A stretch of DNA of 36,587 bases from Gordonia jinhuaensis (GCF_014639795.1 NZ_BMGC01000033.1:1548-38134); one strand, 5' to 3'; counted from the first letter of the stretch, positions 23,349 to 32,414 are shown. Translations and numbers: made by a program. Notes: generated by a model not told the origin, from the sequence alone.

Positions 23349-24380
23349 TCACTCCGCCGCGACGACACGTTCGCGCAGCGGCCGACCAGTCGCCCGCGCC
23401 GCGGAGGCGAATACGTTGAGCCCCAAGGTCCGCGAGAGATATCCGATGGCCAGCTGACCGCGCACACTGTTCCCCGCCTCGTCCAGCGGCGGGGCGAAGG
23501 TCGCGATGGCTCCCTTACCCGGTGTGATCGCGACAATCCCGCCCGACACACCGGATTTGGCGGGAATGCCGACCTCGAAGAGCCACTCTCCCGACCTCTC
23601 GTACATCCCCGAGGCGGCCAGCGCGGCGAGCGTGTCGCGGCAGACGTCCGGGGACACCACGGTCGCACCGGTCACCGGGTTCACCCCGCCGTCAGCCAGC
23701 GTCGCACCCATCACCGCCAGATCGGTGACGTCGACGAGCAGCGAGCACTGGCGGGTGTAGACATCCACCACCTCCAGCGGGTCCACGTCGATGCGGCCGT
23801 AGCTCTCGAGAAGCTGGGCGATCGCGCGATTGCGTTGATTGGTCAGGGCTTCGGAGCGATACACCTGCTCGTCGACCTGCAACTCACGACCGGCGAACGC
23901 CGACAACGTCTCCCGGATCAACTGCCACTGCTCGCCGAACGTCTCGCCGGGCACCAACGAGGTGGTGGTGAGCGCGCCGGCGTTCACCATCGGATTGCGC
24001 GGATGCCCCTTCTGCAGCTCGATGGCCATCACCGAGTCGAACGGCAGGCCGGTGTTGTCGACCCCCACCCGGTCGCGCACGGCGTCGCGTCCGAGCCGAT
24101 CACACGCCAGTGCGTACACGAAGGCCTTGGAGATCGACTGGATGGTGAACGACACGTCCACCGAACCGATCTTGTGAACACCGCCGTTCACGTCGGCGGC
24201 GGCGATGGCGAACAGATTCGGATCCACCTCGGCCAACGCCGGGATGTAATCGGCCTGAGCACCGTCGTCGCGGTCCCGATAGCGATCGAACGCCTGGGCG
24301 ACGAGACGTTCGACATCATCCCAGTCGGGCAGCACACCGGTGTAAACGTTCTGCCTCACACCTTCGACATCGGTTTCCAC
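23349..24380 (-). CDS. glsA: Glutaminase
   Basis: This 343-residue protein is a glutaminase of the beta-lactamase-like serine family, converting L-glutamine to glutamate and ammonia in the cytoplasm. The catalytic pair S-x-x-K appears as Ser82-Ile-Ser-Lys85 in FTIQSISKAF. Other family blocks are YIPALAEVDPNLFAIA, NTGLPFDSV, GHPRNPMVNAGALTTTSL, and near the end VGIPAKSGVSGGIVAITPGKGAIATFAPPLDEAGNSVRG, all complete. The GTG at 24380 was chosen because an AGGAG ribosome site lies 5 nt upstream, better than an upstream TTG at 24404. It diverges from an XRE-cupin regulator gene with 102 bp between starts, so the regulator may control it; that link is inferred. The end faces the TMEM175-like gene. 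Confidence 0.93.
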   Translation of the reverse strand: METDVEGVRQNVYTGVLPDWDDVERLVAQAFDRYRDRDDGAQADYIPALAEVDPNLFAIAAADVNGGVHKIGSVDVSFTIQSISKAFVYALACDRLGRDAVRDRVGVDNTGLPFDSVMAIELQKGHPRNPMVNAGALTTTSLVPGETFGEQWQLIRETLSAFAGRELQVDEQVYRSEALTNQRNRAIAQLLESYGRIDVDPLEVVDVYTRQCSLLVDVTDLAVMGATLADGGVNPVTGATVVSPDVCRDTLAALAASGMYERSGEWLFEVGIPAKSGVSGGIVAITPGKGAIATFAPPLDEAGNSVRGQLAIGYLSRTLGLNVFASAARATGRPLRERVVAAE

Positions 24381-24470
24381 AGGTGCTCCTGCCTGCTCGC
24401 ACAACCGGTCACGTCCACGCGGAGCCTATCACCGCCGCCATCCCGCCTGCGAGAACCTCGCCGCCCTCGA

Positions 24471-24476
24471 TACCCT
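24471..24476 (+). promoter_or_regulatory. -10 hexamer TACCCT before the XRE-cupin gene
   Basis: TACCCT ends 6 nt before the GTG at 24483; there is no ribosome site between, so a leaderless start is likely. Confidence 0.5.
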
Positions 24477-24482
24477 CGTCAG

Positions 24483-25172
24483 GTGCCATCCACCCCAGCG
24501 CATCCGCCGGCCCCCGACCACGACGGTCGGTCGCCCGGCGACGTATTGCGCTATGCGGTCGGCGCCAACACCCGCCGCTTCCGCCTCGCGCGGGGTATGA
24601 GCCTGCGAGAACTCGCCGAACGCGCCGCCGTCAGTCCCGCCCAGCTCTCCCAGGTGGAACGCGGACTGGCCAATCCGACTCTCGACGTGCTCGTTCGCCT
24701 CGCCGGCGCACTCGACGTCGCCTTCGAGGCGCTGACCCGCAATGTCGCAGAGCGTCCGGTGGTGATCCGCGCCGGTCATGGCCCGCAGTGGATCGGACAG
24801 GGCGCCGCGGACACCTCGATCATCACCGAACTGTTCAGCCACAGCGGCTCTCGATTCGACGTACGCCACACCCGACTGCCCGCCGGTTGTGTCACCTCCG
24901 AGACCTCGCACGGCGTCGGCACGATGGAACACGCCATCGTGATGTCCGGAGATATCGAGGTGCGCGGCAGCATCGCCGGCCACACCGACAGCTGGTCGGA
25001 GACGCTGCACACCGGTGACGCGATCGCCTTCGCTGCCGACACCAACCACAGCTACCGCACGCACGACCGCGAGGCACAGATGATCGTGATCGTGGCCTTC
25101 CCGGAGAACTGGCTACCGCCCGAACAGCAACCCACACGGTCACTGAGCAGCGTCGAGGATCCCGACAGCTGA
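24483..25172 (+). CDS. XRE-family regulator with C-terminal cupin domain
   Basis: The 229-residue protein has an N-terminal helix-turn-helix (about residues 21-83: VLRYAVGANTRRFRLARGMSLRELAERAAVSPAQLSQVERGLANPTLDVLVRLAGALDV) and a cupin-2 barrel (about 120-215, with GTMEHAIVMSGDIEVRG and SETLHTGDAIAFAADTNHSYR). This is the standard layout of regulators that sense a small acid or amine in the cupin pocket; related proteins control amino-acid and polyamine genes. The GTG at 24483 is supported by the leaderless -10, and the N-terminal 18 residues are Pro-rich and disordered. It lies divergent to glsA, which makes glutamine/nitrogen metabolism a possible target. Ligand and direction of control are unknown. 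Confidence 0.87.
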   Translation: MPSTPAHPPAPDHDGRSPGDVLRYAVGANTRRFRLARGMSLRELAERAAVSPAQLSQVERGLANPTLDVLVRLAGALDVAFEALTRNVAERPVVIRAGHGPQWIGQGAADTSIITELFSHSGSRFDVRHTRLPAGCVTSETSHGVGTMEHAIVMSGDIEVRGSIAGHTDSWSETLHTGDAIAFAADTNHSYRTHDREAQMIVIVAFPENWLPPEQQPTRSLSSVEDPDS

Positions 25173-25249
25173 CCGGTCTACCGACCCCCGTGGGGCCTCC
25201 GCCACGCCGGGATACGAACTCGTCGCGGTGGCGTCGGCGCGATCATCTC

Positions 25250-25269
25250 GTCGCGGTGACGCCCGCGAC
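25250..25269. terminator. Hairpin between convergent XRE-cupin and peptidase genes
   Basis: GTCGCGG (25250-25256) and CCGCGAC (25263-25269) form a perfect 7-bp stem with a 6-nt loop, one base beyond the stop of the peptidase gene. A 12-bp direct repeat CTCGTCGCGGTG (25219-25230 and 25247-25258) overlaps it. It may end transcription on one or both strands; the stem is short. Confidence 0.4.
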
Positions 25270-25270
25270 A

Positions 25271-26401
25271 TCAGCTCGGCGGCAATACGATCGCAGCATG
25301 GTAGCCCGGATCGCCGTAGCGTGCCATCAGATCCAGATCGTCGAGTGCGATCGGCAACTGGTCGGCGTCGACCCACGTCTCGCCGTGGTCGGCATCGACC
25401 CACGGATCCTGGACCACCACGGCCCGCATCCCCGAGGCGGTGGTGGTCACACCGAAGGCCATCACCCAGTGCGGTGTCGGGTCGTCGTGCATCGGGATCT
25501 CGTCGATCAGCAGCTGTACCCGATGACCGGCGACCACCTGCTCGGCCAATGCCTGCACCCCGGGCCATTCGTCGATGATCTCGATGCCATCGGCGCGCGC
25601 CTGGGCCAGTGAATTCTCCTGCAGGAAGGCACGATAATCACGATCGGGTCCGGTGAACCCCTCCAGCAGCACCGGGCTCTGCGTCAGATACACCCGGGGC
25701 GAGACACCACCGGCCGCCTCGGTGTCGGCGACCGCGAGCGACACCGGATCAACAGCCGGCATGTTGGTCGCCTTGCGCCACCATCGCAGCTCGTCGAACT
25801 GATTGGTCGCACGATCGGCCGGCTCACGCAGCACCCTGCCGTCACCCTGGTGTAGTGCTGTGACCAATGAGACTGCACCGCAGGTGAATTCAGTGGTCTG
25901 CCCTATATAGGCGGGAAGGCCTGCATCGATATCGGCTCCTGGACTGCGGCCGTCTGCCCACCGCAGCCACCCCTCGATGGGCTCGGTGGTGCTGGGTATT
26001 GACGGCAGCGGCCGGCGCGACCGGATGAATCCCGCATCGTCGACAATCTCCCGCTGCTCACGCAGCAACTCCGCGAGGTGCGGCCGCGCCTCGATGCGGG
26101 TGACCGCATGGTCGGGGTGGGCCTGCACAATCGCGGACAGAACCTGCCTGAGCAGCTCGCCCACCGCGACCGAATCATGTGTATCCGGCTCAGCGACAAT
26201 CACATCGGCGATCTTGTGGGCGGCGGTGTGCGGACGTGCGGTGACCAGTGCCGCGACCTCACGCATACCGTCGGCGACGATGAACACCGTCGGTCGATAG
26301 TGCGATCGGTCGAGCTGCCAGAGTGCGCTGCGGTCGGGTGCGTGGTCGGCCACCAGGGTGCGGACATGCTCGCTCCCGGGATCCTCGGTGCGCACTGTCA
26401 T
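25271..26401 (-). CDS. GNAT-like / C39-like cysteine peptidase of a peptide-uptake operon
   Basis: The C-terminal half (about residues 160-376) is a peptidase C39-like domain (DUF3335 type). The oxyanion/catalytic set is visible: Gln168 and Cys174 in YIGQTTEFTCGAVSLVTALH, His311 in DDPTPHWVMAFGV, Asp332 in VVVQDPWVDAD. The N-terminal part (about 35-130) resembles a GNAT acetyltransferase (VFIVADGMREVAALV ... VGELLRQVL ... DDAGFIRSRRP), but the acetyl-CoA loop Q/R-x-x-G-x-G/A is not seen, so it is probably not an active acetyltransferase. There is no signal peptide, so the enzyme works in the cytoplasm. It starts 7 nt after the ATPase gene, with AAGGAG across that gene's stop, so it is the last gene of the peptide-transporter operon. 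Cleaving imported peptides is the likely job (inferred). Confidence 0.82.
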   Translation of the reverse strand: MTVRTEDPGSEHVRTLVADHAPDRSALWQLDRSHYRPTVFIVADGMREVAALVTARPHTAAHKIADVIVAEPDTHDSVAVGELLRQVLSAIVQAHPDHAVTRIEARPHLAELLREQREIVDDAGFIRSRRPLPSIPSTTEPIEGWLRWADGRSPGADIDAGLPAYIGQTTEFTCGAVSLVTALHQGDGRVLREPADRATNQFDELRWWRKATNMPAVDPVSLAVADTEAAGGVSPRVYLTQSPVLLEGFTGPDRDYRAFLQENSLAQARADGIEIIDEWPGVQALAEQVVAGHRVQLLIDEIPMHDDPTPHWVMAFGVTTTASGMRAVVVQDPWVDADHGETWVDADQLPIALDDLDLMARYGDPGYHAAIVLPPS

Positions 26402-26408
26402 GACGGAT

Positions 26409-27989
26409 TCACTCCTTGATCAGACTCTGTGACCGCGCCGACTCCACCAGTCGCGCGGTGTACTCGTGGCGCGGATAGTCGATCACCTGCTCGGTGGTGC
26501 CCGTCTCCACGATCCTGCCCTCCGACATCACCGCGACCCGGTCGGCCACCTGCGACACCACCGCGAGGTCGTGAGAGATGAACAACACGGCGAGATCGAG
26601 ATCTGCCCGCAGCCGGTCGAGCAGTGTCAGGATCTGTTCCTGCACAGACACATCCAGCGCTGACACCATCTCGTCGCAGATCAACACCTCCGGCGACACC
26701 GCGATCGCGCGGGCGATCGCGACCCGCTGACGCTGTCCGCCCGACAAGCTCGCCGGGTGCCGCGAGGCCAGCGCCGGGTCGAGGTCCACGCTCCTCAACA
26801 ACGCATCCACGTCCTGGCGACCGGCCCCCCGGTGTCCGTCGGCGTGTCCTCGCGCGGTGCCCAATGCCTCGGCGAGGGTGCGCCGCACGGTGAAGCTCGG
26901 GTTCAGCGTCGAGTTCGGATCCTGGAACACCACCTGGATCTGTTCGGCGTGCCGCCCGGCCCGTCCCATCGGCAACGGCTCGCCGCGCAGCCGCAGCGAT
27001 CCACTCTCGGCGGTCTCGAGCCCCGCCAGCACTCGGGCGAGAGTGCTTTTGCCCGAGCCCGATTCGCCGACCAGTGCCAGTGTCTGACCCGCATACAGTT
27101 CGATGCTCACCCCGTGCAGCACCTGCCTGTCACCGAAACTCTTGACCACGTCGATCATCTCGGCGACCGGGGCACCCTGGTCTGGCATCCGGCGTTCGGG
27201 GACCTCGTGCAGCGAGGGACTCGCCTCGAGCAGTCTGCGCGTGTACGGATGTTCCGGACGGGTCAGCACCGACTCGGTGGGACCGCTCTCGACCACCTGA
27301 CCCGCCGACATCACCATCACGCGCGCGGCACGGCCGGCGACGATCCCCAGATCATGGGAGATCAACAGCAGACCCATCCCGCGTTCGGCGGACAGCGCGG
27401 CGAGCAGATCGAGGACCTCGCCCTGCACCGTCGCATCCAGTGCGGTGGTGGGCTCGTCGGCGACCAACACCTGCGGGTCGGCAGCCAGCGCTGCGGCGAT
27501 CGCCAGACGCTGGCGCATCCCGCCGGAGAGCTCATGCGGGTACTGACGGGCGACACGCGCATCCAGACGCACCTCGGCGAGGCGTCGGATCACCTCCTCG
27601 CGCATGGCCGCGCGTCCCCGACGCGCCCGTCCACGCCGACGGTCCTCGGCCCGCAGCGAGGCGGCCAACTGCGCACCACAGCGGTGCACCGGACTCAGAC
27701 TCGTGAACGGATCCTGCACCAGCAGGGCCACACGGTCACCGCGCAGCGAACTCCACACGCGCTCGGCGGCAGGGAGGGTCACCACCTCGTCGGCCATCCG
27801 CACGGTGCCGGTGGCGGTGACACCACGGGGCAGCAGGCCGACGATCGCGCGGGCGGTCATCGTCTTGCCCGAACCGGATTCGCCGATGATCGCCACACAT
27901 TCGCCCGCATCCACGCGCAGATCGAGCGGTTCGACGATCGTCGTCTCACCGGCCTGCACCGAGATCGACTCGGCAACCAGAACACTCAT
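26409..27989 (-). CDS. Double ATP-binding subunit of a dipeptide/oligopeptide ABC importer
   Basis: The 526-residue protein contains two complete ABC ATPase domains in one chain, equivalent to DppD and DppF. The first has Walker A GESGSGKT at 36-43, the signature LSGGMRQR, and Walker B LVADEPTTALD; the second (from about residue 285) has GESGSGKST, LSGGQRQR and LICDEMVSALD. Q-loops (LVQDPFTS and VFQDPNS) and H-loops (SHDL twice) are intact, so both sites should hydrolyse ATP. HPYTRRLLEA after the first domain and YTARLVESA after the second are the conserved tail of peptide transporters. The start ATG 27989 overlaps the stop of the permease gene (ATGA). It drives peptide import with the two permeases. 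Confidence 0.93.
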   Translation of the reverse strand: MSVLVAESISVQAGETTIVEPLDLRVDAGECVAIIGESGSGKTMTARAIVGLLPRGVTATGTVRMADEVVTLPAAERVWSSLRGDRVALLVQDPFTSLSPVHRCGAQLAASLRAEDRRRGRARRGRAAMREEVIRRLAEVRLDARVARQYPHELSGGMRQRLAIAAALAADPQVLVADEPTTALDATVQGEVLDLLAALSAERGMGLLLISHDLGIVAGRAARVMVMSAGQVVESGPTESVLTRPEHPYTRRLLEASPSLHEVPERRMPDQGAPVAEMIDVVKSFGDRQVLHGVSIELYAGQTLALVGESGSGKSTLARVLAGLETAESGSLRLRGEPLPMGRAGRHAEQIQVVFQDPNSTLNPSFTVRRTLAEALGTARGHADGHRGAGRQDVDALLRSVDLDPALASRHPASLSGGQRQRVAIARAIAVSPEVLICDEMVSALDVSVQEQILTLLDRLRADLDLAVLFISHDLAVVSQVADRVAVMSEGRIVETGTTEQVIDYPRHEYTARLVESARSQSLIKE

Positions 27990-28789
27990 GCGTCTTCCGC
28001 TCTCGCCAGCCATTCACCCAGTCGGTCACCGAGAATCGTGATCGCACAGGTCGCAACGATGAGCACCACCACGGGGGTGAGCACGGCAGCGGGATTGGTG
28101 AACATGATCTCGCGGCCGTCGGAGATCTGACGACCCCAGTCCGCCGAGCCGGGTGCGACGCCGACGCCGAGGTAGGACAGTGACGACAGCGTCACCATCG
28201 CGAACGCCACGTCGAGCAGCACATTGGTGAGCACCAGTCCGCGAACGTTGGGCAGGATGTGCACGAACATGATCCGCGGACGCGACAATCCCAGCATTCG
28301 TGCGGCCTCCACATAGGGTCGCGGCGCCTGTTCGATCACCGCCGACCGCACCAGCCGATATCCGCCGCCGAGAACGCCGCCGATCACGATCGCCGCCAGG
28401 AGCACCGGCAATGCCAGCAGCACATCGGTGACGCGACCCACGGCAGCATCGAGAAACCCTCGTCGGTAACCGGCGAGGGTTCCGAATACGATCCCCAGCA
28501 CCATCGACCCGAGTGCGATCACCACCGGCCCCACCACCGCTGAGGTGGCACCGGCGATGGTGAGCAGTACCACGTCGCGGCCGAGTTCGTCGGTGCCCAG
28601 CAGATGTCCCGACTGTCCGGGTCCCAGCGAGGTCTCGAGGATGTTCTGTTGCAGCGCATGATCTTTGATGAACGGACCGACGATCACCGCGACCACCAGA
28701 ATCGCCACGATCACCGCGGAGATCACCACCGACACCCGCGGCCGTGATCGCACCGCGGTACATGGGCGGGCCGGCGCCGAGATGCTCAT
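27986..28789 (-). CDS. Peptide ABC importer permease, DppC/OppC-like
   Basis: The 267-residue protein is the second permease of the importer, with about six membrane helices. Family marks are the N-terminal helix SVVISAVIVAILVVAVIVGPF, the phrase HLLGTDELGRDV (common in DppC), and the coupling loop EAARMLGLSRPRIMFVHILPNVRGLVL, which binds the ATPase. It is complete for this family. The ATG at 28789 has AAGGA 6-7 nt upstream and overlaps the preceding permease stop by 4 nt (ATGA); its own stop overlaps the ATPase start in the same way, so translation of the operon is coupled. Confidence 0.93.
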   Translation of the reverse strand: MSISAPARPCTAVRSRPRVSVVISAVIVAILVVAVIVGPFIKDHALQQNILETSLGPGQSGHLLGTDELGRDVVLLTIAGATSAVVGPVVIALGSMVLGIVFGTLAGYRRGFLDAAVGRVTDVLLALPVLLAAIVIGGVLGGGYRLVRSAVIEQAPRPYVEAARMLGLSRPRIMFVHILPNVRGLVLTNVLLDVAFAMVTLSSLSYLGVGVAPGSADWGRQISDGREIMFTNPAAVLTPVVVLIVATCAITILGDRLGEWLARAEDA

Positions 28790-29853
28790 CGCGATGTCCT
28801 TCCACTGCGGACCCGGGGGTCGAGCGCGAGATAGATCAGATCACTCAGGAGCGCGATCACGGCGATGGCCGCCGCGATCACCAGCGTGACACCCTGCAGC
28901 ATCGGAAGGTCCTTGTACTGCACGGCGTTCTGCAGGATCTGCCCGATCCCGGGCAATGAGAAGATGGTCTCCACCACGATCGTCCCGGAGATGAGGAAGG
29001 TCAGCACGAGACCGCCGCTGGTGACGATCGGGATCGCCGCGTTGCGCAGCGCCACCGCGATCACCTGCCGATGAGTGAGTCCGCGACCGCGTGCGGCGAG
29101 CACATAGTCGGAGTCCAGCTCCCGGATCATCGCGCTGCGGGTGATGCGCATCAGCATCGCCCCGACCCCGGCGGCGAGGGCGATCGCCGGCAGGATCAGG
29201 TGGTAGAGCACGTCGAGCGCACCCTCACCCGACCCGTACACCGGGAAAATCGGGATGTAGTAGGCGAATACGTAGAGCAGCGCGAGTCCCACCGCGAACG
29301 GCGGCGCGCTCAGCGCGATGAGAGCGACCGTGGTCGCAGCCGTGTCGCCGGCCGTCTCGCGGCGCAGCGCGGCGAAGATCCCGAGCGGGATGCAGGTCAC
29401 CACGGCGATCACGAAGGCGATCGCCACCAGACCCAGAGTCAGCGGCAGTCGATCGGCCAGCACCGTCGACACCGGTTCCTGCAGCTGCACCGACGTGCCG
29501 AAATCGCCATGCAGCGCTCCGGTCAGCCACTGCCAGTACTGCGAGAGAATCGGGTCGTCGAGGTGATATTCGGCCCGCACCTGCGCGACGACCTCCGGGG
29601 TGACCGGACGGTTGCCGATCAGGGTGCGCACCAGATCACCTGGCGCCCAGTGCATCAGCGCGAATGTCAGGATCGAGATCACGAACAGCACCACCACGAT
29701 CCCGACCAGTCGGGCGGCGATCATCCATGCCAGCGGATGCCGCCTGGGGATTCCGGGCAGTTGTGCGAGCAGACTGCGCTTGCTGAGTTCCTGGGAATCG
29801 GGCGCCGTGCCGACCTCCACGCCGGCACGCGGCTCACCGTCATGACGGGACAT
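28786..29853 (-). CDS. Peptide ABC importer permease, DppB/OppB-like
   Basis: This 355-residue protein is the first permease. After a polar N-terminal tail of about 45 residues it shows the typical start ARLVGIVVVLFVISILTFALMHWAPGDLVR, and later RADYVLAARGRGLTHRQVIAVALRNAAIPIVTSGG-like coupling-loop sequence (here SDYVLAARGRGL), with six helices in all. The tail is longer than in most OppB proteins. The ATG at 29853 has GGGGGA about 10 nt upstream and overlaps the end of the binding-protein gene by 14 nt; earlier in-frame starts would lie deep inside that gene and are not supported. Confidence 0.9.
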   Translation of the reverse strand: MSRHDGEPRAGVEVGTAPDSQELSKRSLLAQLPGIPRRHPLAWMIAARLVGIVVVLFVISILTFALMHWAPGDLVRTLIGNRPVTPEVVAQVRAEYHLDDPILSQYWQWLTGALHGDFGTSVQLQEPVSTVLADRLPLTLGLVAIAFVIAVVTCIPLGIFAALRRETAGDTAATTVALIALSAPPFAVGLALLYVFAYYIPIFPVYGSGEGALDVLYHLILPAIALAAGVGAMLMRITRSAMIRELDSDYVLAARGRGLTHRQVIAVALRNAAIPIVTSGGLVLTFLISGTIVVETIFSLPGIGQILQNAVQYKDLPMLQGVTLVIAAAIAVIALLSDLIYLALDPRVRSGRTSR

Positions 29854-31465
29854 AGAGCGAGGTCCCCCATTCGGAGTTGAAGGTGAAGCCGGTGAAGTCG
29901 CGGATCGCGATCTTGTCGGAGAACCCGGTGAGCGATTTCCCCCACCACAGCGGCACATTCACGAAGTCCCTGGCCTGCAACGAATCCGCCTGCACCAGGT
30001 CGGCGATACGGCTACGGGCATCCGGGGCCGTCGAGGCACGCGCCAGCAGGTCGGAGACCGCGGGGTTGGTGTAGCCGGAGATGTTGTCGGCGCCGAGCAG
30101 ATAGGAGGGCACCTCCGCCGGATCGCCGGTGGTGGAGAAGTACCACATGAACGACATCCCGTGGGTCTTGTCGCCGATGGTCGACAACCACTGCTCGATC
30201 GGGATCTCCTTGACGTGCAACGTGATCCCCATCGCCTTGACGGTCTGCGCCAACGCCTGGGCGGCGAGCCCGAGCTGCGGCCCGGTGTTGGGATAGGTCA
30301 GTTCCGCGGAGAAGCCGCGCGGGTGTCGGGAGGCCGCCAACGCCGCCTTCGCCTTGTCCATGTCGTAGTCCACATGGCTGACGCCGTCGAGGATCTGCCG
30401 AGCCTGCGTCGCATCGTAGGTCGGCGACAGCGATTCCGGTGTCATCAACGACGTCGCGGTCTCGGCGTACCCGTGCAGCAGATGGGTGACGATCGCCTCC
30501 TTGTCCGCGGCATAGGCGATCGCCTCGCGCACCTTCGGATCGTCGAACGGTGCGACGCGCGTATCGAAGTTGACGCCGAGGTAGGACAGATCGTTGACCG
30601 ACTCGACGCGCTCGCCGCCGGTCTGTCGCCACTGATTCACCTGGGTGATCGGCACATTGAAGGCGAGGTCGATGTCACCGGAGCGCGCGGCGAGCAATCG
30701 GGTGTTGTCGTCGGGGATGAACTTCACGTCGATCGTCACCACCCTGGGTCTGGTGCCCGACCAAGCCGACGAGCGCTGCAGCGTGAGCCCCGCACCGGGC
30801 CGAAACGACGTCACCCGGTACGGGCCGGTTCCCACGACCAGACTGCTCGGCGTCCCGACTTTGCCGTCGGCCCTGTCCCATGCCGCACGCGAGGTGATGA
30901 ACGCTGCGCCCGAGGCACTCATCAGTCGCAGGAACGCCGGGTCGGGTGCCGAGAGCCGCACGGTGATCTGATGCTCCCCGGTGACCGCCACGGAGGTGAC
31001 CCCGCCCAGATAGGCCGCGATCCCCGGCGAGGCGGTGGCGTCGGCGGCCTTGTCGAGGCTGAACTTCACGTCGTCGGCGGTCACGGGGGTCCCGTCGGAG
31101 AAGTGTGCGTTCGCGTCGAGATCGAAGACGTAGGTGGTGGGGTCGGGCTGCGACCAGTGCTGCGCAACCGCCGGCACCACCGCGCCGGCGCTGCTCAGCC
31201 CGACCAGACCCTGGTAGTACAGCTGCCCCATGTTGTAGTTCAGGATTCCCGATTCCTGGCCGGGATACAGCGAGGACAGCGAACCGGGCAGCGCGACGGT
31301 GATCCGATCGACGTCTTTGCCGCTGTCGGCGAGCTGGGTGCTGGGACCGGCCGGCGAGTCCAGGTCGCCGCCCTTGGCGCAGCCGGCCAGGGCCATCGCG
31401 GCGACGAGTGCGACACCGGCCAGGCGCATCGCGACACCCGCACGCCCTCGGCGATCGGTCCTCAT
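29840..31465 (-). CDS. Peptide ABC importer substrate-binding lipoprotein, family 5
   Basis: The 541-residue lipoprotein captures the substrate outside the membrane. Its signal is basic (MRTDRRGRAGVAMR), then a hydrophobic stretch, then the lipobox ALAGC with Cys29 as the anchor. The mature part is an SBP_bac_5 domain: YYQGLVGLSSAGAVVPAVAQHWSQPD, YVFDLDANAHFSDGTPVTADDVKFSLDKA, GTGPYRVTSF and the closing segment of family 5. Such proteins bind dipeptides, oligopeptides, nickel-chelates or sugars; with the C39-like peptidase in the operon, a peptide is favoured. The ATG at 31465 follows a GAAGAAG site. The frame stays open upstream, but that region has no family signal. It is the first gene of the operon; the promoter must lie in the gap to 31706. 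Confidence 0.93.
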   Translation of the reverse strand: MRTDRRGRAGVAMRLAGVALVAAMALAGCAKGGDLDSPAGPSTQLADSGKDVDRITVALPGSLSSLYPGQESGILNYNMGQLYYQGLVGLSSAGAVVPAVAQHWSQPDPTTYVFDLDANAHFSDGTPVTADDVKFSLDKAADATASPGIAAYLGGVTSVAVTGEHQITVRLSAPDPAFLRLMSASGAAFITSRAAWDRADGKVGTPSSLVVGTGPYRVTSFRPGAGLTLQRSSAWSGTRPRVVTIDVKFIPDDNTRLLAARSGDIDLAFNVPITQVNQWRQTGGERVESVNDLSYLGVNFDTRVAPFDDPKVREAIAYAADKEAIVTHLLHGYAETATSLMTPESLSPTYDATQARQILDGVSHVDYDMDKAKAALAASRHPRGFSAELTYPNTGPQLGLAAQALAQTVKAMGITLHVKEIPIEQWLSTIGDKTHGMSFMWYFSTTGDPAEVPSYLLGADNISGYTNPAVSDLLARASTAPDARSRIADLVQADSLQARDFVNVPLWWGKSLTGFSDKIAIRDFTGFTFNSEWGTSLYVPS

Positions 31466-31706
31466 ACCCACTTCTTCGACCTCACCTCTTCGACCCCAGC
31501 TGTGGTGGCGTCGACGACCGGATCCGGTCCACGCGGGTCGTCGACCCCTGGGGTGGTTCACGTCCCTGTGTCGCAGGGTATCCGCCGACCCCACACTGTT
31601 CACTGAAACAACCCAAATGACTCGTTTGAGAGAACACTAGCCCGCGGGTGTCCATTTCGCGCAGGGTGAGGACGGGTAAGAATCGCGGAGATTCTGAGGA
31701 ATTCGT
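31466..31706. other. Intergenic region upstream of the peptide operon
   Basis: This 241-bp gap separates the peptide-binding gene start from the end of the deformylase gene, both on the minus strand. It must carry the operon promoter. I see no operator palindrome, and no -35/-10 pair I would defend. Confidence 0.4.
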
Positions 31707-32291
31707 TCAGTCGCGTGGTGCGGCCGGCGACACGGGCCAGTCATCGGGGTAGCGCGAAACCGCCTCCTCGTGCAGCGTGCGCATCTGTCTACGACCTCGC
31801 GCCGAGAGCCGGTCGCCGAACACCATCCCGTTGATGTGATCGGTCTCGTGTTGCAGGCACCGGCCGAGGATCCCGGCGGCCGTCACCGTGACCGGTTCAC
31901 CGTGGTGGTCACGGCCCCGGCAGGTGGCATGGCTCGGCCGGGCGAGCGGCGCGTACCCGCCCGGATACGACAGGCATCCCTCGGTGAGTTCGACCAGCCG
32001 ACGCTCGTCGCCCTGCGGCAGCTCGAGTTCGGGGTTGCAGATCACTCCGGCGCGCCGCTTCCCGTTCTCGTCGGTGCAGTCGTAGACGAACACCGCGAGT
32101 CCCACACCCACCTGGGCGGCGGCCAGCCCGGCACCCTCTGCCGCGGTGTTGGTGGCGAACATGTCGGCGAGCAACGCCTGCAGGTCGGGGCCGAAATCGG
32201 TGACCGGTCGGGCGGGCGTGTGCAACACCGGCTCACTCCAGCGCACGATCGGGCGCACCGTCCCACTCGCACGCAACTGCGACATCTCCAC
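31707..32291 (-). CDS. def: Peptide deformylase
   Basis: The 194-residue enzyme removes the formyl group from the N-terminal methionine of new proteins. All three active-site motifs are present: GLAAAQ (residues 55-60, usually GLAAxQ), EGCLS (104-108; Cys106 is a metal ligand) and QHETDH (147-152; His148 and His152 are ligands, Glu149 is catalytic). The form QHETDH differs from the classic QHExDH only in the variable position. I chose GTG 32291, with GGAGG 6 nt upstream; the ATG two codons later has GGAG too close. It diverges from the efflux pump gene across 130 bp. Confidence 0.95.
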   Translation of the reverse strand: MEMSQLRASGTVRPIVRWSEPVLHTPARPVTDFGPDLQALLADMFATNTAAEGAGLAAAQVGVGLAVFVYDCTDENGKRRAGVICNPELELPQGDERRLVELTEGCLSYPGGYAPLARPSHATCRGRDHHGEPVTVTAAGILGRCLQHETDHINGMVFGDRLSARGRRQMRTLHEEAVSRYPDDWPVSPAAPRD

Positions 32292-32408
32292 GTCTGACCT
32301 CCGACTCACCGACTCACCGCACCCCTCCCGACGAGAGGGACTCCTCATCGCACAGATTGTCACCCGCCGCCTCATCGCAACCGGCGATCGGCCCGTGCGA
32401 GCCGCGCC

Positions 32409-32414
32409 TACCAT
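32409..32414 (+). promoter_or_regulatory. -10 hexamer TACCAT before the DHA2 efflux gene
   Basis: TACCAT ends 7 nt before GTG 32422. It contains the ATG (32413) that otherwise might be taken as the start, so the GTG is the more likely initiator of a leaderless message. Confidence 0.45.

Noticed and set aside
26757-28130. 457-codon plus-strand open reading over the peptide ATPase
   Set aside because: The minus strand holds intact Walker and signature motifs; the plus reading has no domain and is a shadow.
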